Positions 7,360 through 16,387 of a stretch of 64,000 bases of DNA are shown in pieces (position 1 is the stretch's first letter; each line of letters opens with the position of its first letter). Source of the DNA: an uncultured Emticicia sp. (GTDB taxonomy: Bacteria; Bacteroidota; Bacteroidia; Cytophagales; Spirosomataceae); the NCBI RefSeq assembly GCF_937903345.1, contig NZ_CALCZQ010000050.1:124001-188000 (forward strand), read 5' to 3'. The notes beneath the pieces were generated by a model. The model saw only the letters and a program-made list of their open reading frames with translations, was not told the DNA's origin and ran no database searches. Both the position numbers and the translations under genes were made by a program.

Positions 7360-9783
7360 TTAGTTTTTACCGCTTGTTTGCGTTCCAGCAGGTTGAGACT
7401 GTTTCGCTTGTTGCATCGGGTTTTGGCCTTGCGGACGGAACGAACCTTGCTTAAATGCTTGGAACTTAGTTGGTTTTTCTGGCTCACGAGGGAACGCATT
7501 ATTATCAGTGTCGATGTCAGCAATTTCGTAGAATGGGTCGAGGGTAAACTTCGTTACTTTTTTCTTTGTCGGAATTGTTTTCTTCACTTCTTTGTCATTC
7601 AAACGCCAGATTTCAGCAGGAATTCTAACGATTTCATTAGTTCCATCTTCATAATCTAACTTGATGATTACTGGCATTGGCAAACCACCTTTGTTTTTTA
7701 CTTTCAAAACATAATAATTCATTCCTGACTCTAAAACCTTACGCTCATCTTCGCTCAAACTTGATTTGTATTGCTCAGATTTTTGCTTTTCTGTTGCGGA
7801 AACGGCATATCTATCATAAGAATTATAGAAATCTCTCATCGTAGAATCGGCTTCTACAACTGTTTGCTTTATATCTGTTTGGTTACGGATATTGCTCAAA
7901 GTTTGTTTTTTCGAATCTGCATCTGCTTTTTCTGCTGCTTTTTTAGCAACAGGGTCTTGGTTGTCAGCTGTGTACCATTCAACTTCTGCTAAATCTTGGT
8001 CGGCGGCTTCAACACCGTAGAACCAGCCTTTCCAGAACCAGTCTAAGTCAACTCCCGAAGCATCTTCCATTGTACGGAAAAAATCGGAAGGAGTAGGCGA
8101 TTTGAACGCCCAACGTCGTGCATATTCTTTGAAAGCATAGTCGAATAATTCACGACCCATAATTGTTTCACGCAAGATATTCAAGCCAGTTGCTGGTTTT
8201 GCGTATGCATTTGGTCCAAAAGCCATAATATTATCCGAACTCGACATGATTGATACTTGTTGTGACTTGTCAGTCTTCATGTAAGGAACAATATTTTGTG
8301 GTTCGCCACGGCGAGAAGGGAAATTTCTGTCCCACTCTTGCTCAGCTAAATACTGGCAGAATGTGTTCAAACCTTCGTCCATCCACGACCATTGACGTTC
8401 GTCAGTATTTACAATCATTGGGAAGAAATTATGACCAACTTCGTGGATAATTACACCAATCATGCCAGCTTTTACTTGCTCCGAATATGTGCCATCTGCT
8501 TCTGGACGACCGCCGTTGAATGAAATCATAGGATATTCCATACCACCACCTGCAGTAGCGTGACAAGAAATAGCAACAGGATAAGGATATTGAACTGTAC
8601 GATTACCGTAGCTTCTCAAAGTATGCTCAACTGTGCGAGTTGAATATTGCCCCCATAGTGGATTCCCCTCTTTTGAGTAAAATGACATACTCCATATTTT
8701 GCGTCCGTTATTATAAATATCGGTTTGCATGGCATCCCAGATAAATTTGCGTGAAGATGTAAAAGCAAAGTCTCTTACATTGGTTGCTTTGTAAATCCAA
8801 GTTTTTTTACCGCTTGGCTTTGCCTTCTCGGCTTCAATCGCCTCTTCTTGTGTAACGATAACAACAGGAGTTTTGGATGTTGCAGCTTGTTGTAAACGTT
8901 TTGCTTGGGTTGCGGTCAATACTTTATCATAGTTCTGACATTCGCCAGTTGCACCTACTATGTGGTCGTTAGGAACGGTGATTTCTACTTTATAATCTCC
9001 GAAAGGAAGTGTAAATTCGCCTTGACCCAAGAATTGTTTGTGCTGCCAGCCATTCACATCATCATAAACAGCCATGCGTGGAAACCAGTGAGCAATGAAA
9101 TAATTATAGTTACCATCTTTTGCGAAAAACTCCATGCCTGAACGACCATAATAATTAGTAATGTTGTAATTCCAATCAATTCGAAAAGCATAAGATAAAC
9201 TTGGTTTCAGCGGAATTGGGATTTCAACACGCATCATTGTTCCGTTGATTGTGTATTTTAAGTCTGCTCCAGTTTTGGCATCTTTTACAACTGTAATTTT
9301 GTAGCCATACTCTTTATTACCCGAAATTCCACCAAAAACTGAAGAAGGAGCATTTACGTTTTGAAGAGCATTAAACGACATTCCTTGAGCATCAACACCG
9401 CCCGTTTTTGTCATAGCATTGATTGAACCTTTCTCAAAAAGGTTTTGGTCAAGCTGTAGCCACAAATAACGTAATTCGTCAGGTGATTTGTTGGTATATG
9501 TGATAACTTCCGTTCCGATGATCTTCTGATTTGTATCGTCCAATTCAGCTTTGATGTCGTAATCAGCTTTTTGTTGCCAATAGTCTTTTCCAGGAGCTCC
9601 AGAAGCTGTACGATAGGTGTTTGGAGTTGGGAGTTCAGTTCCCATTTGTTCAAAACGGGTGTTGGCATTATATTGATTGCCGCCTTGTTGGGCAAACGAA
9701 AATAATGCTTGAAGAATCAAAAGCGTAGCGAAAAGGAGTTCGCTTAGGTGCAACGCTCTACCTAATACTGATAGTTTTCTCAT
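7360..9783 (-). CDS. Exported M1-family zinc metallopeptidase
   Basis: Gluzincin aminopeptidase, probably periplasmic or surface-bound. A signal peptide ends near LFSFAQQG (about residue 31). The N-terminal beta domain (GTEVITYTNKSPDELRYLWLQLDQNLF) is typical of M1. The zinc site is complete: HEVGH at H447-H451 with the third ligand E470, spaced 18 residues, in WMDEGLNTF. A GGMEYP motif (around residue 420) matches the M1 GxMEN substrate-binding motif with Pro for Asn, as in other Bacteroidota homologues. The tail (FQAFKQGSFRPQGQNPMQQAKQSQ...) is Gln-rich and of low complexity. The gene appears monocistronic. Confidence 0.95.
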   Translation of the reverse strand: MRKLSVLGRALHLSELLFATLLILQALFSFAQQGGNQYNANTRFEQMGTELPTPNTYRTASGAPGKDYWQQKADYDIKAELDDTNQKIIGTEVITYTNKSPDELRYLWLQLDQNLFEKGSINAMTKTGGVDAQGMSFNALQNVNAPSSVFGGISGNKEYGYKITVVKDAKTGADLKYTINGTMMRVEIPIPLKPSLSYAFRIDWNYNITNYYGRSGMEFFAKDGNYNYFIAHWFPRMAVYDDVNGWQHKQFLGQGEFTLPFGDYKVEITVPNDHIVGATGECQNYDKVLTATQAKRLQQAATSKTPVVIVTQEEAIEAEKAKPSGKKTWIYKATNVRDFAFTSSRKFIWDAMQTDIYNNGRKIWSMSFYSKEGNPLWGQYSTRTVEHTLRSYGNRTVQYPYPVAISCHATAGGGMEYPMISFNGGRPEADGTYSEQVKAGMIGVIIHEVGHNFFPMIVNTDERQWSWMDEGLNTFCQYLAEQEWDRNFPSRRGEPQNIVPYMKTDKSQQVSIMSSSDNIMAFGPNAYAKPATGLNILRETIMGRELFDYAFKEYARRWAFKSPTPSDFFRTMEDASGVDLDWFWKGWFYGVEAADQDLAEVEWYTADNQDPVAKKAAEKADADSKKQTLSNIRNQTDIKQTVVEADSTMRDFYNSYDRYAVSATEKQKSEQYKSSLSEDERKVLESGMNYYVLKVKNKGGLPMPVIIKLDYEDGTNEIVRIPAEIWRLNDKEVKKTIPTKKKVTKFTLDPFYEIADIDTDNNAFPREPEKPTKFQAFKQGSFRPQGQNPMQQAKQSQPAGTQTSGKN

Positions 9784-9950
9784 AAAAAATGATGAAGGGT
9801 TAGTGAAATTAAGAATGTAGAATTAAGAATGATTTTATGCCAAATTATACATTAATTCTTTTACTCATTATTTATTAGCAAATATAGAAATAAATGCCAA
9901 AACTACCTCAAAATAAGGCAATTTCAGGGAAATTCGAGATAAATTGGATT

Positions 9951-10403
9951 TTACTTACGACGAGGCTTATGGGCTATGGCTGCTATTACCGCAATTTCGA
10001 TACTCGCTCCGCCAGGTAAATTGTCTACTCCAATAGTTGTACGTGCAGGAAAGTCGCCTGTAAAGTACTTGCCATAAATTTCGTTTACTTTCGCAAAATT
10101 GTTCATGTCTTTGATATAAATAGTCGTATTTACAATATCACTCAACTTTGCATCGGCAGCTTCTAAAACAGCTTTGATATTTTCCATGATGCGAACTGTT
10201 TCTGCTTCAAAGCCACCATCAACGAGTTTTCGGGTAGTAGGGTCGAGACCGATTTGTCCTGATAAAAACAAAAAGCCATTCGATTTTACTGCCTGACTGT
10301 AGGGAGCAATCGGTACGGGGGCTTTATCTGTTTTGATGATTTCTTTGTGCTGTGCAAAAACAATATTTGTTGTAAAAAATAAACTAAAAATAAGTTTTTT
10401 CAT
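9951..10403 (-). CDS. RidA/YjgF/Rid family protein with signal peptide
   Basis: Rid-family enamine/imine deaminase fold. The core motifs are present: VPIAPYSQAVKSNGFLFLSGQIGLDP, then VLEAADAKLSDIVNTTIYIKDM, and FPARTTIGVDNLPGGASIEI with the substrate-carboxylate-binding Arg. Unlike cytoplasmic RidA (about 128 residues) it opens with MKKLIFSLFFTTNIVFAQ, a clear Sec signal peptide, so the mature protein should be periplasmic. The imine-hydrolysing role is inherited from the family; its substrate outside the cytoplasm is unknown. It is flanked by unrelated genes. Confidence 0.92.
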   Translation of the reverse strand: MKKLIFSLFFTTNIVFAQHKEIIKTDKAPVPIAPYSQAVKSNGFLFLSGQIGLDPTTRKLVDGGFEAETVRIMENIKAVLEAADAKLSDIVNTTIYIKDMNNFAKVNEIYGKYFTGDFPARTTIGVDNLPGGASIEIAVIAAIAHKPRRK

Positions 10404-10673
10404 GATTTCCTTGGTTTTATTTTTCCGTCGACACTGATGGTTTGATAAAAAGGTGAACTAAATATTTTTGCAATTTTCTCAAATTTGCACAAAAAGCAAG
10501 TTTTTAAAAAATGAAAGTTTTTAGTTGTTAATAATTAATTGGATAATTATAATCGACAAATTTACAATTATCTAACTATCTGTCTATGAGTTTATTATCT
10601 TACTGTGTACTTGTCAACCACTCACCTTAGACTACTTAACTAAGCTCTTATTCAAATTATTTTTATTGTTGCT

Positions 10674-12023
10674 TTATTTATATCGTTTTTCGATTTCCTC
10701 CAAACTCATACCCTTTGTTTCAAATACAATAAATTTGGCAAATAATAAGCCAAGTAATACGACTGTCATGTAGATTCCGAAAATTCCTCCATTTGTGCCG
10801 AGTGATGTTGCTGCCAAAATCGGAAACGAATATGCTACACAGGCATCAAAAACCCAGTGGTTGAAACTACCCATACTCGAAGCGAAGCCTCTGATTTTAA
10901 GAGGGTAAATCTCGGAAATCAATAACCAACCCAAAGGTCCCAGGCTAATAGCAAAGAAAATAATATAGATATAAACTCCGCCCACAAGCATGATTTTTTG
11001 TAGTTCGGGGCTAAGTGAATCTTTCATATAAAAAGCCAAACCAACCGTTGCCAAACAAATCGCTGTGCCTATAAGTCCTGTATAAAGAATTTGTTTCCTG
11101 CCAAATTTATCCAAAATCATAATTGCCAAAAATGTAGCTGTAGCATTGATTATGCCTACTCCAACGGTTGCGAGTGCAGCCGTATTACCATTAGGAAATA
11201 CATTCTTGAAAATATCGGTCGAAAAATAAATGATGGCATTGATACCAGAAAATTGTTGTATAAAAAAAATACCGATACCAATAAATAACGGAATACGTAA
11301 ACGCTTGCTAAATAGCATTCTCCAATTTCCTTTGTTATGTTTTTCGTCTTCGATGATTTGGCGAGTTTGGGTAACTTCAAGTATTGCTTGTTCGGGTTCA
11401 CGTAGGCGGTTCAAAACTACAAGAGCCTCGGCATCGCGTCCTTTTCCAATCAACCAACGTGGACTTTCTGGCACAAAAAACATTCCAACCATTAAGATTG
11501 CAGCAGGAATAAAGCCCGTCCAGAACATACTTCTCCAACCGTCTTCTTGGTCGGCAAAGAAATATCCAACGACATAAGAAAGTAAAATTCCAAGTGTAAT
11601 GGCGAGTTGGAAGAATGTAACGAGTTTACCTCTTTTATCGGTCGGAGCGATTTCAGCCAAATAAAGTGGCACGGTTGAGGCGACGATTCCGATTGCTAAT
11701 CCTAAAAATAAACGCCCGATGATAAGGAATAAAACCGTTGGTGCAATAGCAGTAATAATAGAACCAACAACAAAGACAAATGAAGCAATAATATTAATTT
11801 TTTTACGACCCAATAAATCGGTCAGAGGCCCACTAATAAATGGCCCAGCCATGCCACCGAATAAGACCGCACTTACAATTATACCTTCAGTTTCGGGGCT
11901 TGGGTTGAACTTTGTACGAAGTTGGGGCAGGGCAACATTAATAACTCCTGTATCGAAGCCAAAAAGTAGGCCACCAGTTGCGGTAACGGCAGCAATGAAA
12001 TAAAGAAGTAAGTTTTTATTCAT
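10674..12023 (-). CDS. MFS sugar porter (XylE/GLUT-like sugar:H+ symporter)
   Basis: Inner-membrane sugar transporter with 12 predicted helices. Sugar-porter signatures are seen: LLFGFDTGVINVALP in TM1, DLLGRKKINI in loop 2-3, GRLFLGLAIGIVASTVPLYLAEIAP, PESPRWLIGKGR, QQFSGINAIIYFS in TM7, and the terminal ETKGMSLEEIEKRY. I start at ATG 12023 (MNKNLLLYFIAAV); the frame extends another 37 codons upstream but that stretch is basic and non-membrane-like. The hexose or pentose substrate cannot be decided. It could feed the gluconate locus at 18.7-28.7 kb, but no linkage is seen. Confidence 0.93.
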   Translation of the reverse strand: MNKNLLLYFIAAVTATGGLLFGFDTGVINVALPQLRTKFNPSPETEGIIVSAVLFGGMAGPFISGPLTDLLGRKKINIIASFVFVVGSIITAIAPTVLFLIIGRLFLGLAIGIVASTVPLYLAEIAPTDKRGKLVTFFQLAITLGILLSYVVGYFFADQEDGWRSMFWTGFIPAAILMVGMFFVPESPRWLIGKGRDAEALVVLNRLREPEQAILEVTQTRQIIEDEKHNKGNWRMLFSKRLRIPLFIGIGIFFIQQFSGINAIIYFSTDIFKNVFPNGNTAALATVGVGIINATATFLAIMILDKFGRKQILYTGLIGTAICLATVGLAFYMKDSLSPELQKIMLVGGVYIYIIFFAISLGPLGWLLISEIYPLKIRGFASSMGSFNHWVFDACVAYSFPILAATSLGTNGGIFGIYMTVVLLGLLFAKFIVFETKGMSLEEIEKRYK

Positions 12024-12398
12024 CCGAAGGTTTAATAGGTTATTAAGCATTAGAATTACAAATAAACTAAACTTTAGTGAAAAATGCCTAAATTTCGGTC
12101 TAATTCTTAAGACAACTTTATAAATTATAAACACTAAGAATATAAATTTGAAGAGAAATCATATACTTTACACACTGTTAAGTCACTTATTATTAATTTT
12201 TTGCTTTATTTTTTTAAAAAATTAACAATAAAACACGAATCTTACAATCAGCTCCTTCGGCGGTCCGTTTGTAAAATTTGGCAAACATTTGAAAGAATTT
12301 ATCGATTTACTCCGTCAAATTTTAAAAACGGCGTTTAAGATTCATATAATGTACGCTTTTTTTATGGTTAGTTTTTGCTGAGTTCTTATCAATATTCA
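12024..12398. other. Divergent promoter region between sugar porter and recF
   Basis: Intergenic region of 375 bp holding the promoters of two divergent genes. It contains the structured inverted-repeat element at 12237-12343 (separate entry). No additional gene is seen. Confidence 0.6.
12237..12343. repeat. Nested inverted-repeat element upstream of recF
   Basis: Outer arms GAATCTTA (12237-12244) and TAAGATTC (12336-12343) enclose a second pair, CCGTTTGTAAAATTTGGC (12265-12282) and its near-complement at 12314-12331 (15 of 18 paired). The left half carries about 20 extra bases (CAATCAGCTCCTTCGGCGG), which breaks the symmetry. No target-site duplication is visible. It resembles a small MITE or REP unit, or a cis-acting RNA leader of recF, whose start is 56 bp away. 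Confidence 0.5.
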
Positions 12399-13481
12399 AT
12401 GTTTTTAGAAAAAATATATCTTTCAAATTTCAAAAATTACGAAGAAGCAAACTTCTCGTTTTCGAGCCAGGTAAATTGTATTGTGGGCGAAAACGGCAGT
12501 GGTAAGACCAATTTGCTTGATGCTGTTTATTTTTTGGCTTTGAGTAAAAGTGCTATTCATAGCCAAGATGCTCTTGCTATCAATCACGATGCTGATGTGA
12601 TGATGATTGATGGGGTTTTTAGGAAAGGAGATAAAAAACATCAAATAACTTGTTCGATTCAGCGTGGGCAAAGAAAGGTTTTAATGCACGACAAAAAGCC
12701 TTACGAACGCCTTGCAGACCACATCGGGCAGTTTCCTGTGGTTTTGATAGCACCCGATGATACCGAATTAATAAAAGATGGGAGTGAAGGCCGTCGTCGT
12801 TTTTTTGATGGGGTACTTTCGCAGATGGATAATGATTACCTGGCTGATTATCAGCATTATAATAAGCTTCTCGACCAGCGGAATAGTTTATTGAAAATTT
12901 TCTTTGATCGAAACTTCCTCGACCAAGATTTACTTGATACATATTCTGACCCTTTGGTGAAACTTGCTACAAGGATTTTTGAGCAGCGTAAAAACTTCAT
13001 CGAAAAATTTCTGCCGATTTTTAAGAAACATTATCAAATCCTCGGTGAAGGGCGTGAAGAAGTAGAAATTATTTACGAGTCGGAAGTGGCCAGTGGTGAT
13101 TTTGTGAAAGAATTTCGATTAAATCGGCAAACGGATGTAAAAGCTCAACGCACCACGAAGGGTATTCATAAAGACGAATATGTTTTTGAAATCGACCGTT
13201 ATCCAGTAAGGAAATTTGGTTCGCAGGGGCAACAAAAATCGTTTGTGATGGCTCTCAGATTGGCTCAGTTTGAGATGTTGGAGGAGCTACGTGAAGTAAA
13301 ACCCATTTTGCTTTTGGATGATATTTTTGATAAACTTGATGACCGTAGGATTCAAAAACTCATCGAAAGTATTGATAATCAGACTTTTGGACAGGTTTTT
13401 ATTTCAGATGCTCGCCCCGAGCGAACCGAAAAGATTCTGGAAAATGTAAAGACCGAGATAAATTATATTCGGACGAAGTAG
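12399..13481 (+). CDS. recF: DNA replication and repair protein RecF
   Basis: SMC-like ATPase that helps load RecA at single-strand gaps. The start MFLEKIYLSNFKNYEEANFSF (ATG 12399) matches the usual RecF opening; the frame runs on by 8 codons before it. Walker A is CIVGENGSGKTNLLDAVYFLALSKS (about residues 26-50), the signature is FGSQGQQKSFVMALRLAQ, and Walker B is PILLLDDIFDKLDD. The 360-residue length is normal. In many bacteria recF lies in the dnaA-dnaN-recF-gyrB group; here the neighbours are a sugar porter and mutS2, so that group is broken. The stop codon lies inside the left arm of a repeat hairpin. Confidence 0.96.
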   Translation: MFLEKIYLSNFKNYEEANFSFSSQVNCIVGENGSGKTNLLDAVYFLALSKSAIHSQDALAINHDADVMMIDGVFRKGDKKHQITCSIQRGQRKVLMHDKKPYERLADHIGQFPVVLIAPDDTELIKDGSEGRRRFFDGVLSQMDNDYLADYQHYNKLLDQRNSLLKIFFDRNFLDQDLLDTYSDPLVKLATRIFEQRKNFIEKFLPIFKKHYQILGEGREEVEIIYESEVASGDFVKEFRLNRQTDVKAQRTTKGIHKDEYVFEIDRYPVRKFGSQGQQKSFVMALRLAQFEMLEELREVKPILLLDDIFDKLDDRRIQKLIESIDNQTFGQVFISDARPERTEKILENVKTEINYIRTK

Positions 13482-13520
13482 AGACGTTGGATGTAACCGC
13501 TGAGGCGACCCCGTCTCTAC
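13478..13520. repeat. REP-like hairpin at the recF stop, GTAGAGACG type
   Basis: Perfect 9-bp arms GTAGAGACG (13478-13486) and CGTCTCTAC (13512-13520) around a 25-nt centre. The recF stop codon TAG (13479-13481) is part of the left arm. This GTAGAGACGTTG type of intergenic palindrome is, to my knowledge, dispersed in Bacteroidota and cyanobacteria. It may also end transcription between convergent recF and mutS2. Confidence 0.6.
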
Positions 13521-13524
13521 AAAG

Positions 13525-15981
13525 TCACTTCATCTTTACAATCGTTACCCCCTGCCCACCACGGTCTGCGTGTTCGTCAGAAGTACTTGAAACTTGCTTA
13601 TATCCTCGTAAATGTTGTCGAATGAGCGTGCGTAAAATTCCATCTCCTTTGCCATGCACAATTCTTAATTCGGGATAGCCAAGCATAATTGCATCGTTCA
13701 TTAATGTATCTACTTCGCCGAGGGCCTCCTCGCTGCGTTTTCCTCTCAAATCAACATTAAAACTAAAGTTGACCATTTTTTCGTTCATGTCAATGCCCGA
13801 AACTTTTGAGCGAATTACCTCTTTTGTCGCCTCTTTATACTCTTTTTTGCTCATTTTTTCCAAACGATTGAGCTTGATATTTGTTTTGAGTTCACCAATG
13901 GCCACTTCAATATCTTTTCCTTTGATTGCCAAAACTTGCCCAATTGTTGGCTGTCCTTTGATTTTGACGTAATCGTTCACTCCAATGTCTCCGCTGCCCA
14001 CTTCCCATTCATCGCCTGCAGGAGCTTTTGTTTCTTCTACTTTTTGAAGTTTCAGTTCTTTTTCTTCAAAAATTTGCAACGCTTGACGTAGCAATTTTGT
14101 GGCATCTTTTTCGGCTTTTCCTTCTTTTATTTCACGAATAGTATTTTCTATTTTGCGATTAGCTTCTTTAAGTAACTCTTTGGCTTGAGTTTTGGCTTCA
14201 TTCAGAATTTTCTTTTTCTCAATTTCCAAAAAGCTTTTTAAACCAGTATATTGATCAAGAGTAATGGTTAGTTTCTGATTTTTCTCAATAAATTCTTTGT
14301 TTTTTTCTGAGAAAACCTTTCGCTCAATTTCTAATTCTTTAATCAATTTCTCGAAATCAATTTGTTGTGTGCCTAGTTTTCGTTTAGCATTTTCAATGAT
14401 TTGTTTTGATAATCCAATTTTTTGAGCAACTTCCAAAGCAAACGAACTACCAGGTTTTCCTATTTCAAGGGCATAAAGTGGCTCTAAATGTTCGGCATCA
14501 AATTTCATCGCACCGTTTACTGTACCTTCGTATTTATCGGCAAAAACTTTAAGATTCGTATAGTGAGTGTTGATTACGCCATGAGCATTCGATCTTAACA
14601 ACTGCTCCAAAATTGACTCAGCAATTGCTCCTCCCAAAGTTGGCTCAGTACCAGTACCAAACTCATCAATTAGAAACAAGGTGAATTTATTCGCAAAATT
14701 GACAAAATGTTTCATGTTCGTGAGGTGCGAACTATACGTACTTAGGTCGTTTTCGATGCTTTGTTCATCACCAATATCGATGAAAATATTCTTAAAAACG
14801 CCAACTTTTGAATCTGGTGAAACAGGCACCAGTAATCCACATTGAGCCATGTACTGCACCAAACCGATAGTTTTGAGCATAACCGATTTTCCGCCCGCAT
14901 TAGGGCCAGAAACCAGTACAATTCGGTTATTTTTATCGAGTTTTATTGTTAATGGAACAACGTTTTTGCCTTGTTTTTTGAACGACAAATATAAAAGCGG
15001 ATGTTTGGCTCTATACCATTCAAGGGCTTGGTTTTCGACCAAAAGAGGGGCAGTTCCATCAATTTCTAAGGCAAATTTGGCTTTTGCACCAATAAAATCT
15101 ATGATTCCGAGAAAAAGATATGCTTTACGTAAAGCAGGTACGTGTGGGCGAATGAATTCGGTTAATCGTTCCAAAATCTTCACGATTTCACGGCGTTCTC
15201 GGGCTTCCAATTCCCTGATTTCATTGTTGGCTTCCAGTACTTCTGCTGGTTCTATGAATGCCATTTGTCCGGTTGCAGATTCGTCATGCACAAAGCCTTT
15301 GAGTTTGCGTTTGTGTTCCGATAAAATCGGAATCACCATACGACCATCACGGACAGTTAAAGACATTTCATCGCCAATCCAACCACTATTTCGGACAGTT
15401 TTAAGAATGCGTTCCAGTGTTTTACGCAAATCGCTTGCTTCCGAAATCAAACGGCGGCGAATATCCATCAATTCAGGTGAAGCGTTGTCACGTACTTTTC
15501 CTCGCTCATCAATGATTTTATCAATTTGGGAAATAACTGTTGCCCAGCCCGCCTCCCCAGCCCCCAGTGGGGGAGCAGTTGGTAGAGAATTCGCCACCAA
15601 TGTTTTAAGTTCTGGATACGTAGGTTGCTTTCCAGTATTATCTTCTTTGACTTTGAAAAAATGAATGATTTGTTGGATTGTGCGTAGCGAGAGTTTTATT
15701 TCAAAAAACTGCTCTTCACTCACAAAAGCACCTTCGATGGCGGCTCTTGAAAGGGCTTCGCTGACATCAATATAATTTTGTTGCGGAAAATCAGACTCGG
15801 TTTGTAGAATCAACTTAAATTCGGCAGTCTGGCGATGCAAACGGTCGATTATCTTGAAATCATCAGAAAAACGAATTTTTTCAACAAAAGCTTGTCCAAG
15901 TGAACTGATGCAATGCTCGGCGATGTGTTCGCGAATTTTATCGAATCCTAACTTTTGTTCTATATTTTGGGGGTAAAGCAT
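13525..15981 (-). CDS. mutS2: MutS2 endonuclease / ribosome-collision factor with Smr domain
   Basis: MutS-family ATPase without the mismatch-reading domain. The clamp and core helices fill residues 1-330, and the ATPase follows: Walker A LVSGPNAGGKSVMLKTIGL, Walker B FLIDEFGTGTEPTLGGAIAE. A long coiled coil rich in Lys/Glu spans about 515-640. The C-terminal Smr nuclease domain carries NVDLRGKRSEEALGEVDTLMNDA and LRIVHGKGDGILRTLIRQHLRG. Length (818) is a little above usual because of an insertion LPTAPPLGAGEAGWAT near residues 130-146, encoded by a REP-like palindrome (15542-15575). MutS2 suppresses recombination or, as shown in Bacillus, splits collided ribosomes. Confidence 0.95.
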   Translation of the reverse strand: MLYPQNIEQKLGFDKIREHIAEHCISSLGQAFVEKIRFSDDFKIIDRLHRQTAEFKLILQTESDFPQQNYIDVSEALSRAAIEGAFVSEEQFFEIKLSLRTIQQIIHFFKVKEDNTGKQPTYPELKTLVANSLPTAPPLGAGEAGWATVISQIDKIIDERGKVRDNASPELMDIRRRLISEASDLRKTLERILKTVRNSGWIGDEMSLTVRDGRMVIPILSEHKRKLKGFVHDESATGQMAFIEPAEVLEANNEIRELEARERREIVKILERLTEFIRPHVPALRKAYLFLGIIDFIGAKAKFALEIDGTAPLLVENQALEWYRAKHPLLYLSFKKQGKNVVPLTIKLDKNNRIVLVSGPNAGGKSVMLKTIGLVQYMAQCGLLVPVSPDSKVGVFKNIFIDIGDEQSIENDLSTYSSHLTNMKHFVNFANKFTLFLIDEFGTGTEPTLGGAIAESILEQLLRSNAHGVINTHYTNLKVFADKYEGTVNGAMKFDAEHLEPLYALEIGKPGSSFALEVAQKIGLSKQIIENAKRKLGTQQIDFEKLIKELEIERKVFSEKNKEFIEKNQKLTITLDQYTGLKSFLEIEKKKILNEAKTQAKELLKEANRKIENTIREIKEGKAEKDATKLLRQALQIFEEKELKLQKVEETKAPAGDEWEVGSGDIGVNDYVKIKGQPTIGQVLAIKGKDIEVAIGELKTNIKLNRLEKMSKKEYKEATKEVIRSKVSGIDMNEKMVNFSFNVDLRGKRSEEALGEVDTLMNDAIMLGYPELRIVHGKGDGILRTLIRQHLRGYKQVSSTSDEHADRGGQGVTIVKMK
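15542..15575. repeat. REP-like GC-rich palindrome inside mutS2
   Basis: A GC-rich block (GCCCAGCCCGCCTCCCCAGC, then CCCCAGTGGGGGAGC) with a CCCCC-AGT-GGGGG hairpin lies within AT-rich coding sequence. It reads in frame as PPLGAGEAGWA in a loop of MutS2. The composition and the CCTCCCC...GGGGGAG layout are like intergenic REP palindromes of Cytophagales. Confidence 0.6.
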
Positions 15982-16170
15982 GAAAATTTGTGATAAATCA
16001 AGTATTTATAAGCCAATAAGTAGTTTAATCTTTTTCGGCTACTTTTGTTTGAATTAAAACACAAATTTACCACAAATTTTGTTCGTTTGGGGTAAAACTA
16101 CCAATCTATAAACTGGAAAAAGATTTCTTGTCAATTTTTTCTCTATTTTTGTTGATATAAATCTAAAAAA

Positions 16171-16387
16171 ATGAAATTTCAATTAGAAATCGAAATCGCT
16201 GAAAACAAAAGGGCTTTTGTAGAAGAGTTTTTTTAAGACAATTTCTTTTGTGAAAAAAGTGAAGATTGTTGCTCAAAACGAAATCACAAATCCTGCAATT
16301 TTAGATAGTATTGAGGCGTATGAAAAGGCTAATATTAAACCTACTCCTGTTAGTTTGTCTGAACTTAAAGCAATGATTGATGCGTGA
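16171..16387 (+). pseudogene. Antitoxin of a YoeB-type pair, frameshifted in a T7 tract
   Basis: Reading from ATG 16171 gives MKFQLEIEIAENKRAFVEEFF and then TAA at 16234-16236, directly after seven T (16228-16234). Skipping one base there restores an open frame, KTISFVKKVKIVAQ...KPTPVSLSELKAMIDA, to TGA 16385-16387. The joined product of 72 residues has the size, the end and the position of an antitoxin, and its last codons overlap the toxin ATG (ATGCGTGA). It is too short for the usual ORF lists. Options are a true disruption, a slippery site (TTT TAA would allow +1 frameshifting as in prfB, or polymerase slippage), or a sequencing error in a homopolymer. Confidence 0.75.

Noticed and set aside
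12024..12134. Longer start for the sugar porter
   Set aside because: The added 37 residues are basic and unlike other sugar porters, which begin close to the first membrane helix.
12399..13481. Replication origin near recF
   Set aside because: No dnaA, dnaN, gyrB or cluster of DnaA boxes lies near; recF alone is not evidence of oriC in this phylum.
14849..15664. Open frame of 271 codons on the plus strand
   Set aside because: It lies wholly antisense to mutS2, whose conserved motifs run through the same bases; the translated product has no recognisable domain.
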